Source: Plasmodiophora brassicae | Taxonomy: Eukaryota; Endomyxa; Phytomyxea; Plasmodiophorida; Plasmodiophoridae | Assembly (NCBI GenBank): GCA_039704465.1 | Contig: JASFAU010000001.1 | Location: 1,488,001 to 1,552,000 of the forward strand | Length of the DNA: 64,000 bases | Direction of reading: 5' to 3' | In this document: piece after piece, positions 49,059 to 61,020 of the stretch | Position numbering within the stretch: the stretch's first letter is position 1 | Layout: each line of letters starts with the position of its first letter | Notes under the pieces: model-generated | What the model was told of the DNA's origin: nothing | What the model saw: the letters and a program-made list of their open reading frames with translations, nothing else | The model's database searches: none | Translations under genes and position numbers: made by a program

Positions 49059-49595
49059 CATGGTTTCCAGGATATTGCAGACGTCTTTGATAGCAATGCG
49101 GGCAACGAGGAACCGCTTCAGCTCTGCGAAAATCCCTCGAAGCCGCAACGTGATTTCAGCCGGGGCGAGCTCCGACGTTTCGGGCACCACCGCATCCGGT
49201 TCGGAGCACACTGCGATTAGAAAGATACCCGCTCCATTATCCACCGCATGTGATAAGGCGGACAGCCTGCATTGGTAGTTCAGATTACCCGCGTCCTTTG
49301 CCGACACAATCGCCGAACGATACCGGTATTGCAGGAGGTCCAGCGCACGGGTTAAGCGCTGGATCTCCTTGACGTCGCTGACGCAGTTTGCCACGTGCTT
49401 GAGCACATCTCCCGCCACGTAGAGCGCAGATTGTGTAGCCGTCGGTGCGCTGTCGTCCAACAGCTGCTCTTCCAGCTGCCGAAGCCTCTCGATCGCATCG
49501 GGATGGTGCCGGTATATGATTATGTCCTGCGCCTCCATCTCCGCCTCCCGCAGCTGTTTGGCATTGAAGAACACGGCTGGCCCGCTCTTCGACAT
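49008..49595 (-). CDS. Helical protein of unknown function
   Basis: An intronless frame of 195 residues starts MSKSGPAVFFNAKQLREAEM. It is rich in amphipathic helices (DAIERLRQLEEQLLDD; EIQRLTRALDLLQYRYRSA) with no membrane span or signal. The composition and evenly spaced leucines suggest a small helical bundle, perhaps part of a complex. No family was recognised. It converges on the uncertain plus-strand gene ending at 49058. Confidence 0.65.
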   Translation of the reverse strand: MSKSGPAVFFNAKQLREAEMEAQDIIIYRHHPDAIERLRQLEEQLLDDSAPTATQSALYVAGDVLKHVANCVSDVKEIQRLTRALDLLQYRYRSAIVSAKDAGNLNYQCRLSALSHAVDNGAGIFLIAVCSEPDAVVPETSELAPAEITLRLRGIFAELKRFLVARIAIKDVCNILETMSRTSVKPSVVSGEPTQ

Positions 49596-49817
49596 ATGCG
49601 AGGGCGGGACAATTCAGTGCACGAGCTACACTCGACCAACTAGCAGACCGGCATCGCCCTAGGTACCACCTCGAGGTTCTACTCCCCAGCTCTGTGACTT
49701 GCTGGAGCCGCGTCGCTGATGCTGACCAGCGGCGATGCGCATGCTGGACAACGGTGGGTTAAAAGGCGGTGTCATATTGAAGGATTGGTTGCCGAATCCG
49801 CATGGGCATGGTGCCGT

Positions 49818-51582
49818 CTATAAATCAAGCAGGAGGCGGGTTGGGTCTTCGATGCAGTCCTTAACCTTGCGTAGGAAGGTCACGGCCTCACGCCCATCGA
49901 TGACGCGATGATCGTAGGTCAGCGCAACGTACATCATGGGTCGGATTTTGATTTCGCCGTTGACAGCAACCGGGCGGTCAAAGATACCGTGCATGCCGAG
50001 GATCCCCGACTGGGGTGGGTTAAGGATTGGTGTTCCCAGAAGAGACCCATAGACGCCCCCATTCGAGATGGTGAATGTACCTCCAGCCATGTCTTCCAGA
50101 GCAAGTTGACCGTCCCGAGCCTTCTTGCCTAGATTCGATATGCATTACAACCGGTGCACGCAAGTTGCCAACGAAGACGTACCTAGCGTAACAATAGCCT
50201 GCTCTACTTCCGCAAATGACATTTGGTGGCAATTACGAAGAACGGGAACAACGAGACCAGTCGGTGTTGCCACAGCGACTGATACATCGCAATAGTCGTG
50301 ATATACGATCTGATCAACACATTATAAACTGAGACACACTGGCTGCTCAAGCGATATTACCTCATTGCCTTCTATGTAAGCGTTCACAGCCGGCTGATCA
50401 AGCAGAGCCTTGACCGATGCCTTCACAAATGCCGACATGAACCCAAGCTTCACACCATGAACTTCCTGGAACGACTCCTTGTGCTTGGCACGCAGCGCCA
50501 TCAACGCGCTCATATCAATTTCGTTGAAAGTGGTGAGCGATGCTGCAGTGTTTTGAGCATCCTTTAGACGCTCAGCAATTCTAATGCGCATCCTCGTCAT
50601 AGGGACGCGCTTCTCTGTCCGCTCCCCTGGCGTAGCCTGCTTGGCTGGCTTGGTCTCAGCCGGTGCCTTAGCAGCAGGCGCTTTCTTCGGAGATGCCTCT
50701 TGTTCTGATCAGACAGTTAGTACACTGCTGTTGTTAATGCGATAACCGCAATCGGCCTACTCTTCGCTGGTTTGGGAGCCTCAGGCGCAGGACGCCCCTC
50801 AGAATGAGATTGTTTCGCGGCAGACCCTGCGCCTGGCCCTGGAACAAGTTCAAACAGCGGCGACCCCACTTTGACGACCTCATCAGATGCTGCCAAATGT
50901 TTCGCAATTTTCCCAGCTTCTGGGGCGCGTACGTCAACGCTGACCTTATCCGTTTCAATCACGCAGACCACCTGCCCAATACGATCAGATAGGCGATTCA
51001 CGGCTATGAGGATACGCACCATACCTGATCGGCGTCAACAGACTCTCCCTCAGCAGCAGTCCAAGTTGACACTGTCCCCTCCGTGATGGAGTCGCCCATC
51101 GAGGGCACGCTGATAGTTTTGGCAGGGCCACCAGGGGACGATGCAGGCGCGTTCGTTGCAGGCGCCGCTGCTTTCGTTTCGCTTTTCTTGGATTGCGCCG
51201 GTGAATCTCCAGCAGAAATCTCGAACAATGGTGAGCCAACTGCAATCTCGTCCCCCTCTTTCGCCAGCAGCTTCGATACAACACCAGCCTCCGGCGCGCG
51301 AACATCAACGCTGACTTTATCGGTTTCAATGACGCACACCACCTAAATATTCATACACCGATGTTAGTGTCGGATTCAATTGGGGACTCAATAAACAGGC
51401 ACCTGGTCAGCGTCGACGTGGTCGCCTTCTGCGACACTCCAAGACGAAATGGTTCCTTCGGTAATGGAGTCGCCCATTGAGGGAACATTGATGGTCTTTG
51501 GACCCGTTGACAGCCACCTAGCACTCGGCAATGACGACCGGACGGCACGCGGCACCATTGCCGACTGTGTTCGCACACGCAT
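49818..51582 (-). CDS. DLST: 2-oxoglutarate dehydrogenase E2 (dihydrolipoyl succinyltransferase) with two lipoyl domains
   Basis: Six exons are traceable from ATG 51582, where an Arg/Ser-rich presequence leads into [18 protein letters not shown]. Two lipoyl domains follow, each with the lipoylated lysine in [15 protein letters not shown] and each preceded by a [13 protein letters not shown] start. A Pro/Ala/Lys linker and the acyltransferase core come next ([50 protein letters not shown]). The catalytic [10 protein letters not shown] is present. It transfers succinyl groups to CoA in the mitochondrial TCA cycle. Most eukaryotic DLST proteins have a single lipoyl domain. No E1/E3-binding domain is obvious. 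Confidence 0.93.
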
Positions 51583-51979
51583 GTGCGATCCAACGACGGC
51601 CTATCGCATCCGTTACGATAACCAATCCCGCATGGTCAGATATAACCATCGTACCGCATGCCGTCTGACTGATATGGCCAGTCGGCGGCCGGCCCACTGC
51701 ATCATCGTCGCTCCGCTGAACGTCCTCCCGGATCCCGACACAGACGCGACAACGGAAATAGGGGGACCTTCACTGCACGCCCCATCAAAAACGCAGCCGA
51801 CATTTTGCCGCGACGATAACGATGACCGCACGGTTCGTGGACCACCGTGACAGGCGGTAAATAGGAGACCTGTACTGAGAACGTAATGTTACTACGGTCG
51901 GCGGGGGCTAACACGTTGCCCTGGCCACGCGACGTCGATGGGTGAACGATAAGAATCCGGAAGAGCGCGTACGGATGGA
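51583..51979. other. Intergenic region
   Basis: A 397-bp gap lies between the E2 start and the MEMO1 end, both minus strand. It probably carries the E2 promoter. No exon was recognised. Confidence 0.4.
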
Positions 51980-53096
51980 TCACGGGCCAATCTGCTGCAA
52001 TAAGCCGGCAGCATAGCTGACGGAACTGTCCTTGAGAGACATGCACGCCGACGACTGTGCATAGTGGACGAATTCCATGGATAACTTGTCCCGGGAACCC
52101 TGGACAGCGTGCAGCATGACGAGGATCGGGTGGCGACCGCAGATCGTGTTCCCGTATTCGTCGAGGTAACTTGCAAACTCGACGGGGTCCAGTGTCTCAA
52201 TTGCATTCATACCAAGACGGTCGATTGCCGTTATGCTCTCGTGAACCTTGCCGAGATCGGGATCGTAGTAGACGTACCCGAAACGTTCGCCGAAATGCAT
52301 GAAATCAGACGATATGACAAAGAAGTTATCCGGGTCATCTACATAGTGGGCATCATGACGTCTTAGCAAGCAACCACAGCAGGTACGTACCGAAATAGGG
52401 CCTCAGTATATCGCCATACGTCCGGTGACCTTCCCTATCCAGCGAGCCAACCATGATCGGAACAATACGGCAGGATGCGCCCAAAGCATGCGCAAGAAAT
52501 GGTAGGTGCTGTCAAGCGTCCTTGTTGATAACTGGTACACGATATACGATCCATGTCGCACTGCTCACCATTTCAATCGAATGTTCTCGTTCGTCGATAG
52601 CCGGATGCATCATCTCGAAAGCAGACGTTTTCCGGAGGGCGGCAACCGTATCTTGGCATATGGGCAATGGTCCCAATGGCGTATCGTATGCTGTCAACGT
52701 GGGCAACAGGCACTTACGCGTCCCGTGGTAATGCGATGGCCCCAGAATGAACACGCGTTTCGGGTTCGATTCCTTTAGGTGCTTGTAGCAATGCGCAGCC
52801 ACCGGACCCGAGTACCTGCACTACCACGTCAGAATTATAACCGTCACTACACATACACGTGTTGAGCATGAACCGATAGCCGGCATGGGGCGCAATGACT
52901 GCGCGCACGCCCGGTCGCGCCTGATGGGGGACACGCTCCAACCAGTTACTGATGCTCGTCCGCAGATCGTCACCTAACGATGGAAGATCATCAGCAGCTA
53001 ATTAATGGACGTTTCGCCGCTGGCGTGCATTCCAGTACCGCTGGATGTATACCAGGATCCGGCATGCGACGCCTCTCGGGTGCCCTTTGCTGCCAT
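51980..53096 (-). CDS. MEMO1: MEMO1-family protein
   Basis: Five exons are joined by introns of about 42-60 bp. The N terminus has REASHAGSWYTSSG, the MEMO signature. IAPHAGY, FILGPSHYH, EHSIEM, ISSDFMHFGERF, TICGRHPI and HYAQSSACMSLKDSSVSYAA follow in the family order. The His/Asp/Cys set that lines the metal-binding pocket of MEMO proteins is kept (HAG, PSH, DFMH, CGRH). MEMO1 is a conserved eukaryotic protein implicated in redox, copper or iron handling and cytoskeletal signalling. Its start codon overlaps that of the divergent gene (see findings). Confidence 0.92.
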
Positions 53097-53634
53097 GACG
53101 CAGTGTCAGTGTCACGGTGTCCGATGCGCGCACTGCGCCAGTGATCCGGCCTCCCCCCCTAGCAAGCCCCCAATAGGTACCTGCGTACCAGGGTATGTAA
53201 GTTGCGCTTCATCAGAGGCTGCGGTTGAATCCTGCAGGGTCCCCAGTTCGTCACCCTGTCAACCCACGTCGACAATTGCTTGTTCTGATGCCGTAATTCC
53301 GAACACACCGTGTCACGAGATCGTCAAGGCCTTCAGAGACGAGCGAGATCCAAGTCATGGGCGGCCTATATATGTACCACCCGGCCGCATCTGCCTTGGC
53401 CAGGATACGAAGTCATCGAGCTGATGAAACGGTTCGGGATGGGGGACTGCAATCCCGCCACACAATATCCAACACGCTACTCCAAGACCGCTTATCGATG
53501 ACCACCGTCTACTGGACCGCTCATTCCCTGACAACTCCCAGAACTTTGCCCGCTCATTCCCTGATCAGAACTACCTGAACCAGTACACGTCGGTGGGAAA
53601 GTTCGAACACCACTACATAGGCGGTTTGGAGTAA
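53095..53634 (+). CDS. Small cysteine-rich protein, unknown
   Basis: Four exons (53095-53192, 53238-53353, 53404-53431, 53487-53634; introns 45, 50, 55 bp) give 129 residues in frame. The N-terminal half has eleven cysteines (MTQCQCHGVRCAHCASDP; then CVPG, PCQP, ACSD, PCHE). The C-terminal half (RYEVIELMKRPLIDD, FPDQNYLNQYTSVGKFEHHY) is charged and soluble. No signal peptide is present, so an intracellular metal-binding or redox role is possible. If the start is really further downstream, the cysteine-rich part would be shorter. No family was recognised. Confidence 0.55.
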
Positions 53635-53681
53635 CGAGGGAAACAAACAGGGGCGTCGTCTCGTTGGCGTCCGAACGGCAC

Positions 53682-55014
53682 CATGGCACGTGCCAGCAGG
53701 TTCAGGCAGTTCACGACTGATCAGTGGCGCACACTGATGCCGCAATAGTGGCATAATAACTGGTAAGCTTTCAGCCCTGCGTCAACGCCTCGTGCTGCCC
53801 GCCCTGGTGCTCCGGTACACAGAGAGGTTTATGCATGCCGGTCAGATGTCCAAGACATGTCTTTTGCAACAAGAAGGCCAGCAGAGACGGTGGAGGCGTG
53901 CACAGGGGAACGATAATCATGTCTGACTCTGACACTTGAAGCACCAGACATCCTGGGCTTGGTGGCGAACGTGACGCCAGATGGTGCTCATCGGGGATGA
54001 GAATTACGACATATCCCACCGGCTGGCGTGGGCACCCATCATGCCTGAGAGGTTCTACGCCGTTGTCTGCTCAATGAGTTCGGTGTGCTTGCTGGCGTCC
54101 TGTATCCTGTCCGACCCCGTTATCTGGTCAATGTCACGTTAGTACAACCTGCAGACCTCAGGAGGGTCTCTTCTGTCTGACCGCAGGTTACAGTCAGAAA
54201 CGGAACGACAGACAACGCAACAGTGTCTTTATCCTGCTCGCCGGTGTATACGCCCATTACAGTTATTAGCTCTAAGCCATCGTATACGGATCTTGACCAG
54301 CATCCGCTTCATCACAAGTTGACGACCATCTCCCGATACGTTTCGTATGTAAACGGATCGCCGTCACGTCGTTAGCGATATGAACACGGTCGCAGGGCAA
54401 GTTTTGTATCGCAATGCGTTGTGCTGTCGTCGCTCCTGGTTGCCAGCTTCCCTACTCTAAAGTGGACCGTCGAGACGGTTTCGCGACAGCATTTCTGCAT
54501 GCGCCGCCCGTTTCCGTTCACGCTGATGGCAATCCCTGCCGTCGTCTCTGCTATGGCGTTGGCTGCCGCGATCTATGAAACCTTCAGTGCGTGCACGATG
54601 TTCCCCTGCTCGCGCGCGTAACAGACTGCCTATTTGTAGAAATCCCCAGCGTGCTCGATGGTGTCCTCATGTCGGCTCATCCTGGGCTCAATTGCCGGTC
54701 GGTGGTCGTTTCGGAAGGGCAGTCGCCCATCGAGCATTCCGTCTGTAAGACCTTCTTCGAGAAGCACGAGCCCGTGGGAACAGGAGAAATCACACACGGG
54801 CCACATGGAGCATGGTGATTGTAACCACTGCAATCGATTCGATCAGGTCCGAATAACGTTCAACAGGGCGCGACTCTGCTTTGCAATTGTGGCGTGCCTC
54901 TGCAGTGCCTGGCTGTTAGTTGCGTCGCATCGTCATGTCTGGGCGGACGCATTTGCAGTCGAGAGGTATCGACAAGGTTCGATTGAAACGCTGCTTTGTT
55001 CAACAGCCATCTAA
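53682..55014 (+). CDS. Multi-pass membrane protein, possibly GPCR-like
   Basis: A chain of short exons can be joined with introns of 48-60 bp: GDENYDISHRLAWAPIMPER + membrane segment FYAVVCSMSSVCLLASCIL, RYSQKRNDRQRNSVFILLAG, HPLHHKLTTISRYVS, SQCVVLSSLLVASFPTLKW, FTLMAIPAVVSAMALAAAIY, a loop with cysteines (LNCRSVVVSEGQ; HSVCKTFF), and ARLCFAIVACLCSAWLLVAS. At least five membrane segments result, with a disulfide-capable loop like the second extracellular loop of receptors. The N-terminal exon is unclear (two frames are open near 53,780). The C terminus may extend to about 55,260. Confidence 0.45.
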
Positions 55015-55262
55015 CGATGCGGCGTGACGTCGAATTAGGCCAGCATCAAAACCGGTTATCGTCCCATATGTACTCGAGAGCACCCGTCTGAGCCTCCCAT
55101 AGCCAAAGCTGCCAACTATATTGTTCAACATAAACCAGCATCAGACGTATTGAGACTCGCGTACGCGTTAACAACAGCTCAGCATGCAATTCGACTTCCT
55201 CAATGGGCAATCGGTTGCAAGATATTACGTGATCGCCTGTTCGATCGCGTGAGGCGTAGGAC

Positions 55263-56650
55263 ATGACGCTAGGCGGAGCCGCGGAAGAGGCCTACCCCCG
55301 TGGAAAGGCAGGTCAGTGGCTGCTTATGTACAAACATTTACAAGATAGCGAGTCGACGCCGCCATTCAGGTGTTCCCGCGAAGCCGAATCGCGCGCATTA
55401 CCTGGATCAACACCCGCGCGATCCGACCTTGCCCCTGTACACAGGGCACCTGCTGAAGCGCCCGCACAAATGCAACAAGGTCGACTTCCGAAACCTGAAC
55501 AAGGGGCCCGACAAGGTTGCCGATGACAAGTACAAGGAGCTCAGGTGCAGTGCCATCGCAACCTGCGTCCTGGGCGCGCTGGTAAATATCCGATATCAGG
55601 AATCCTCCCTACCGTGCTAAGACAGCTATTGGGGTGACGCTGCTCTCGATGAAGCCTCCGCCCGATGGCACCAATGTCAACGCTGACCCAGAGCGTATCG
55701 CGAAACCCGACCGCAACTTCAAGGATCGCAGGCCGCCGAAGAGCCCGTTCGGCCCAATGAGCAACTGTATCGGGCGGGCGTTAGCCTGCTCGGCAATGAC
55801 ACGAGTCGCCCATCGTAAGTATTTAGGAGCTTGTACAAGACGGAGACATCGATACTGAGTGTCGTATGAAAGGTCCACCTCAGCCCAAGGAATTACGTCG
55901 GCATATCGGCCCCGATGGGCAGCCGATCGTTTACGAGGATGAACTCGAGCAGCCGCCGATGCTGACCTACGACGACATCGCTGAGCTTCAGCTGCAGGAG
56001 CAAATTTCCGAAGCCCTTGCTGCGAAGCGCCTCAAGGACGAAGAGGTTTGTCCAAGTTTCCCCAGCCGATCATGATCGTTTCAATGCCGTCGGGTGCAGG
56101 AGCTGAAAGCCCAACGTGCCGCGAAGGCCCGGGAGGAAGCCGAAGCAGGGGCAGCAGCAGCGGCGGCAGCGGCTGCTGCCGCCGATGAACCGGCCAGCGA
56201 CAGCGAAGAGACGAAGAAGAAACTGGAAGAAGAGGAGCGCATCAAGCAAGTCACTCGCGTCCTGTTCGATGCCGTTCAGAACAACAAGTACAAGAAGGTC
56301 GACGAGTTGTTATCATCGGTCAGGACGAGGGTTGTGGCAGAGCGTGCGTGGAACACCTGTAAACGTTTGTGCACCAGGGCGTGGATGTCAACCTGAGGGA
56401 CCAGAACGGCAACACGGCGTTGCACATTGCATGCCAGAACGGCGCCAAGAAGATGATCAAGGTGTGCCTGAAACACCATGCGAACCTGGACGCGCAGAAC
56501 AGGCAGGGCCAGACGCCTTGCCACTACTGCTTGGCGTACGAGTACAAGGAGATCGCCGCGTTTCTCATCAAGAAGGGCGCCAACGATCTCCTGACGAACG
56601 AGTTCGGCATGACGTGTTACGAGGGCCTGAAACCGTCCGATGTCGCCTAG
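55263..56650 (+). CDS. Ankyrin-repeat protein with Ala-rich helical linker
   Basis: The start is MTLGGAAEEAYPRGKA, then RHSGVPAKPNRAHYLDQHPR and RPHKCNKVDFRNLNKGPDK. After 55,545 the reading frame is unresolved until PKELRRHIGPDGQPIVYEDE (55,880). A charged helix follows with a run of 11 alanines (EEAEAGAAAA) and KKKLEEEERIKQVTRVLF. The C terminus has two or three ankyrin repeats: GVDVNLRDQNGNTALHIACQ, ANLDAQNRQGQTPCHYCLAY and GANDLLTNEFGMTCYEGLK. Introns near 56,047 and 56,319 are clear. It is probably a scaffold protein; function unknown. Confidence 0.68.
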
Positions 56651-56841
56651 AATAAAGGGACGTTCGTCAATGGCATCGTCCTGCCGGCCGCAGGGAGAAA
56701 TCGGGAACACGGGTGGAGTCACGCGCGTCTTTATATTCCAGACGGTCTGGAACGTTGTCAGGGGCACGCGCCCGGTTGCACAGTGACGACCGTGCGCCGT
56801 GTGCCATTACTCATCGAGTTGGTCATTGTCGTTGCAGAGGC

Positions 56842-58320
<1,479 letters not shown>

Positions 58321-58456
58321 GTCCCCCGCGTCAGACGTATACAAATAGATAGCACAATACACGACTCGGACCGCGCTGTAACGCCTTTGACTGCACCGAG
58401 AGCCAATCTGCGCGGCGTTCGCTAATTTCAGCGGCAGCAGCCGGTGGCGGGAAGGA

Positions 58457-59434
58457 ATGTCGGCGCCGCTGAGGGATCGCCTGACGATCGTCATGACGTC
58501 GTCGGCGATGCCAGCGAATCCGTCAACGTCGGTGCTGGCCACCGTTGTTGAATCGTTCCGGCATGTGCCGGACCTGCTGTCGTGCGACGTTGTCGTCGTG
58601 TTCGACGGGTGCGCCAGGGTGGCCGCCGGCGATGGCGTCAGCGTGAAGTTCAAGTCCATGCGCATCACCGATGAACAGGCGGTGCGGTATGTACAGTTCC
58701 AGAGGCGTGCCATCTCTCTTGTGCAGATGGCGTTCGGCGTCGGCGGTGAACCGACCGTCTCGTTGCAAGCGGCGCCGATCGGCGCGAACACCATGGCGCA
58801 TGCGACAGTCGAACAGTACGGCAACGAGCAGAGCATAACGGTCCTGAAGCTGTCCCAGAGGTTCGGCTTTGCGCTGGCTGTTCGACAAGCTCTACACAAT
58901 GTCGACACGCCATTCGTCATGGTTTATCAGCACGACTGGGCGTTCCTCCATCATGTCCCGCTAGGCGCTGTCCTGGACGTCATGGACAGGAACGCCGATA
59001 CCGTTAAATACGTCGGATTCGCGTCAAAACGATCCCAGAAGCGTAACGGGACGCGCCAATCTGTTCCTGTTTGTGCTCCGCAAGTCTTCGAAGGGCAGGT
59101 CATCCTGTCGCCGCTCTACTTCTGGTACGACAAACCGCACGTGGCCTATCGGAAGCATTACATGGAGTTTGTGTTCGGTCGGCAACGGTTCCAGGCCGGC
59201 AACTTCATCGAGGACACCATGGGGCATGTCATGCTCGATGAAATTCGTCGGCTGGGCGCCAGCGCCCATGCAGCGTATGGGACCTGGACGCTGGAGTGCG
59301 ATCAACCAACACTGCGACATGTCAACGGACGCCTCTTCAGAGAAACCATCATCATCGAACGTCCGACGCCTGGTCGTGCCGACGCTGCGCCTGTCGACGA
59401 CGACTTCGATCCATCGGGCTATGTATCACTGTAG
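58457..59434 (+). CDS. Unknown enzyme-like protein, possibly glycosyltransferase-like
   Basis: An intronless frame of 325 residues starts MSAPLRDRLTIVMTSSAMPA. The early part alternates strands and helices: TIVMTSS, VVESFRHVPDL, then CDVVVVFDGC, like the first half of a GT-A nucleotide-sugar fold. Later blocks are RFGFALAVRQALHNVDTPFV, MVYQHDWAFLHHVPL and GNFIEDTMGHVML, where acidic and His residues cluster. There is no signal or membrane span. The glycosyltransferase idea rests on fold-like pattern only; I do not recognise a named family. Confidence 0.7.
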   Translation: MSAPLRDRLTIVMTSSAMPANPSTSVLATVVESFRHVPDLLSCDVVVVFDGCARVAAGDGVSVKFKSMRITDEQAVRYVQFQRRAISLVQMAFGVGGEPTVSLQAAPIGANTMAHATVEQYGNEQSITVLKLSQRFGFALAVRQALHNVDTPFVMVYQHDWAFLHHVPLGAVLDVMDRNADTVKYVGFASKRSQKRNGTRQSVPVCAPQVFEGQVILSPLYFWYDKPHVAYRKHYMEFVFGRQRFQAGNFIEDTMGHVMLDEIRRLGASAHAAYGTWTLECDQPTLRHVNGRLFRETIIIERPTPGRADAAPVDDDFDPSGYVSL

Positions 59435-59471
59435 GATCCATCGACTATTTATTGTCATGTCCTTGCATGTG

Positions 59472-60095
59472 TCAGGCAACGTATGCCAGTCCCCCGATTG
59501 CCAGTGTAAGCAGTCTGTCGAATAGTTGCATAGATTGCAGCGCATTGGTAGTCACGACGCCCAGAATGAATCCGGCAACGCTATCAAGAAGGAAATGGTT
59601 GCCGGATACGACCCGGGACACTGCGATGGCGATGCACCAGGAGGTCACGATAACGGGGACCACCCCAGGTGGGAGCCCGGATGCCAAGACGACCATAGCC
59701 ATCCCGGATCGCATTGAGTGCCCTGAGGGAAACGACAGAGCTTCATGGCGATGCTTGACAACGTGCAAGTTAGTCGCTGTTGTGGGTCGCTGCCGTCGCA
59801 CAAGCGACTTCACCGCTAGCTCGATCAAGTATTCGATGGAAGCTAGGAACAGGAGGCGGAACGGGGTCACAATCGCACTGCTCTTGAATGCCGCGACGTA
59901 TTGCGCGACCGTGGATGACCCGCAAAGAACAACAGCCATCGACAACAGAACCGTTCCTAGACGGACGGCATGGTATGTTATCCAAAGGCATACGTCTAAG
60001 CTGCGCCCGATCACATCAAACAAGTCACGAACCCGCCCGCGACTGCACAACTTTGCAGACGCATGAGCATCCAGGTCCAGCAGCTGCTTCAGCAT
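59472..60095 (-). CDS. PAP2-family lipid phosphatase
   Basis: An intronless frame of 207 residues with about five membrane segments. The three PAP2 signatures are all present: KSLVRRQRP, PSGHSMRSG and SRVVSGNHFLLDSVAG, including both catalytic histidines. It resembles the PLPP6/PLPP7 (polyisoprenoid or presqualene diphosphate phosphatase) group in size. It should remove phosphate from a lipid phosphate or diphosphate at the ER or similar membranes. The start MLKQLLDLDAHASAKL fits the short cytosolic N terminus of the family. Confidence 0.9.
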   Translation of the reverse strand: MLKQLLDLDAHASAKLCSRGRVRDLFDVIGRSLDVCLWITYHAVRLGTVLLSMAVVLCGSSTVAQYVAAFKSSAIVTPFRLLFLASIEYLIELAVKSLVRRQRPTTATNLHVVKHRHEALSFPSGHSMRSGMAMVVLASGLPPGVVPVIVTSWCIAIAVSRVVSGNHFLLDSVAGFILGVVTTNALQSMQLFDRLLTLAIGGLAYVA

Positions 60096-60289
60096 CGGTT
60101 GCAGTCGCGAAGGGTTTGACAGAATCGCGCTATTTCTGGAAGATTGTCGGGATCATTAATCATTGGGGCTGCCTGGAAATGATGAATTTTCACAAAGCAA
60201 ATACTCCTAAAACGATGATGTATCACAATAGCAGAGGAATCTGGGAAACTACTGACGTTCCCCCGCTCATCGCCTCCAGTTCCGACTGA

Positions 60290-60830
60290 CAACGAGCCTG
60301 TGCTGCCGTCGAAGATGGTGTACAAGACGAAGCGCGAAACGGCAAGATCGTGCGGTACAATGCAAGGTTCTGTGTTGTTGGATGCGCGGACCCGGGGAAA
60401 GCGTTGGAGACGTTCGCGCCAACGTTGCGACACGCAACACTGAGGACCATGGTTGCATTGACGGCGGTCATGGGGCTAACGATCCACCAGATGGATATGA
60501 AGACCGCGTTCCTGAACGGAGTGCTGAACTCGCCCATCTACGTGGGGCAACCGAAGAATTTCAACCAGAAGGGCAACGGTTACGTATGGCGATTGAAGAA
60601 AGCGCTGTACGGCCTTGTTGAAGCTCCTCGGCTGTGGTATGAGACGCCCCACCATTGCCTTGCTGACTTTGGCTTCAGGAGAGCGCTCGGTGACCCGGGC
60701 CTGTACGTACTACGGCGCGGAAGTCATATTGTAGCTAGACGACACCAGGCGGCGCACAGTGCACATCTTTTTCATGGCAGACTTGCTGCAGGACGCGAAT
60801 GCCATAGTCGTTAGCCGTTAGAATTACGAC
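60290..60830 (+). mobile_element. Degenerate Ty1/copia reverse-transcriptase fragment
   Basis: The translation from 60350 matches the copia reverse transcriptase: ARFCVVGCADPGKALETFAP, then IHQMDMKTAFLNGVLNSPIY and WRLKKALYGLVEAPRLWY. A piece of the preceding segment (LPSKMVYKTKRE) lies upstream in another frame, so a frameshift is present. The match decays after GDPGLYVLRR, and the YVDD active box is absent. No gag, integrase, RNase H or LTR is seen nearby. It is an old, inactive remnant. Confidence 0.85.
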
Positions 60831-60929
60831 GGCGCACACCGGTCAATTGCATGGGTCACCATAGTCGTCGACGTTGGTCGACATGATGTCACGTCGATCA
60901 CGTACGCTGGACTACGCGGCTGCCACTGG

Positions 60930-61020
60930 TGATGCGTCATACACTGCTGCTCGGACTTGTACTACGTCATGATCTGCCGCTTGGACTGATGCCACGTCAT
61001 ATGCTGCTCGGACTGGTGTC
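60930..61020. repeat. Degenerate tandem repeat of about 27-30 bp
   Basis: Three imperfect units share the core ACGTCATATGCTGCTCGGACT (with TACGTCATGATCTGCCGCTT and GCGTCATACACTGCTGCT variants). The copies are diverged and lie next to transposon relics. Confidence 0.55.

Noticed and set aside
52763..52773. tRNA B-box-like GGTTCGATTCC
   Set aside because: It lies inside a MEMO1 exon (KESNPKRV on the other strand). No A box or cloverleaf could be found at the right distance.
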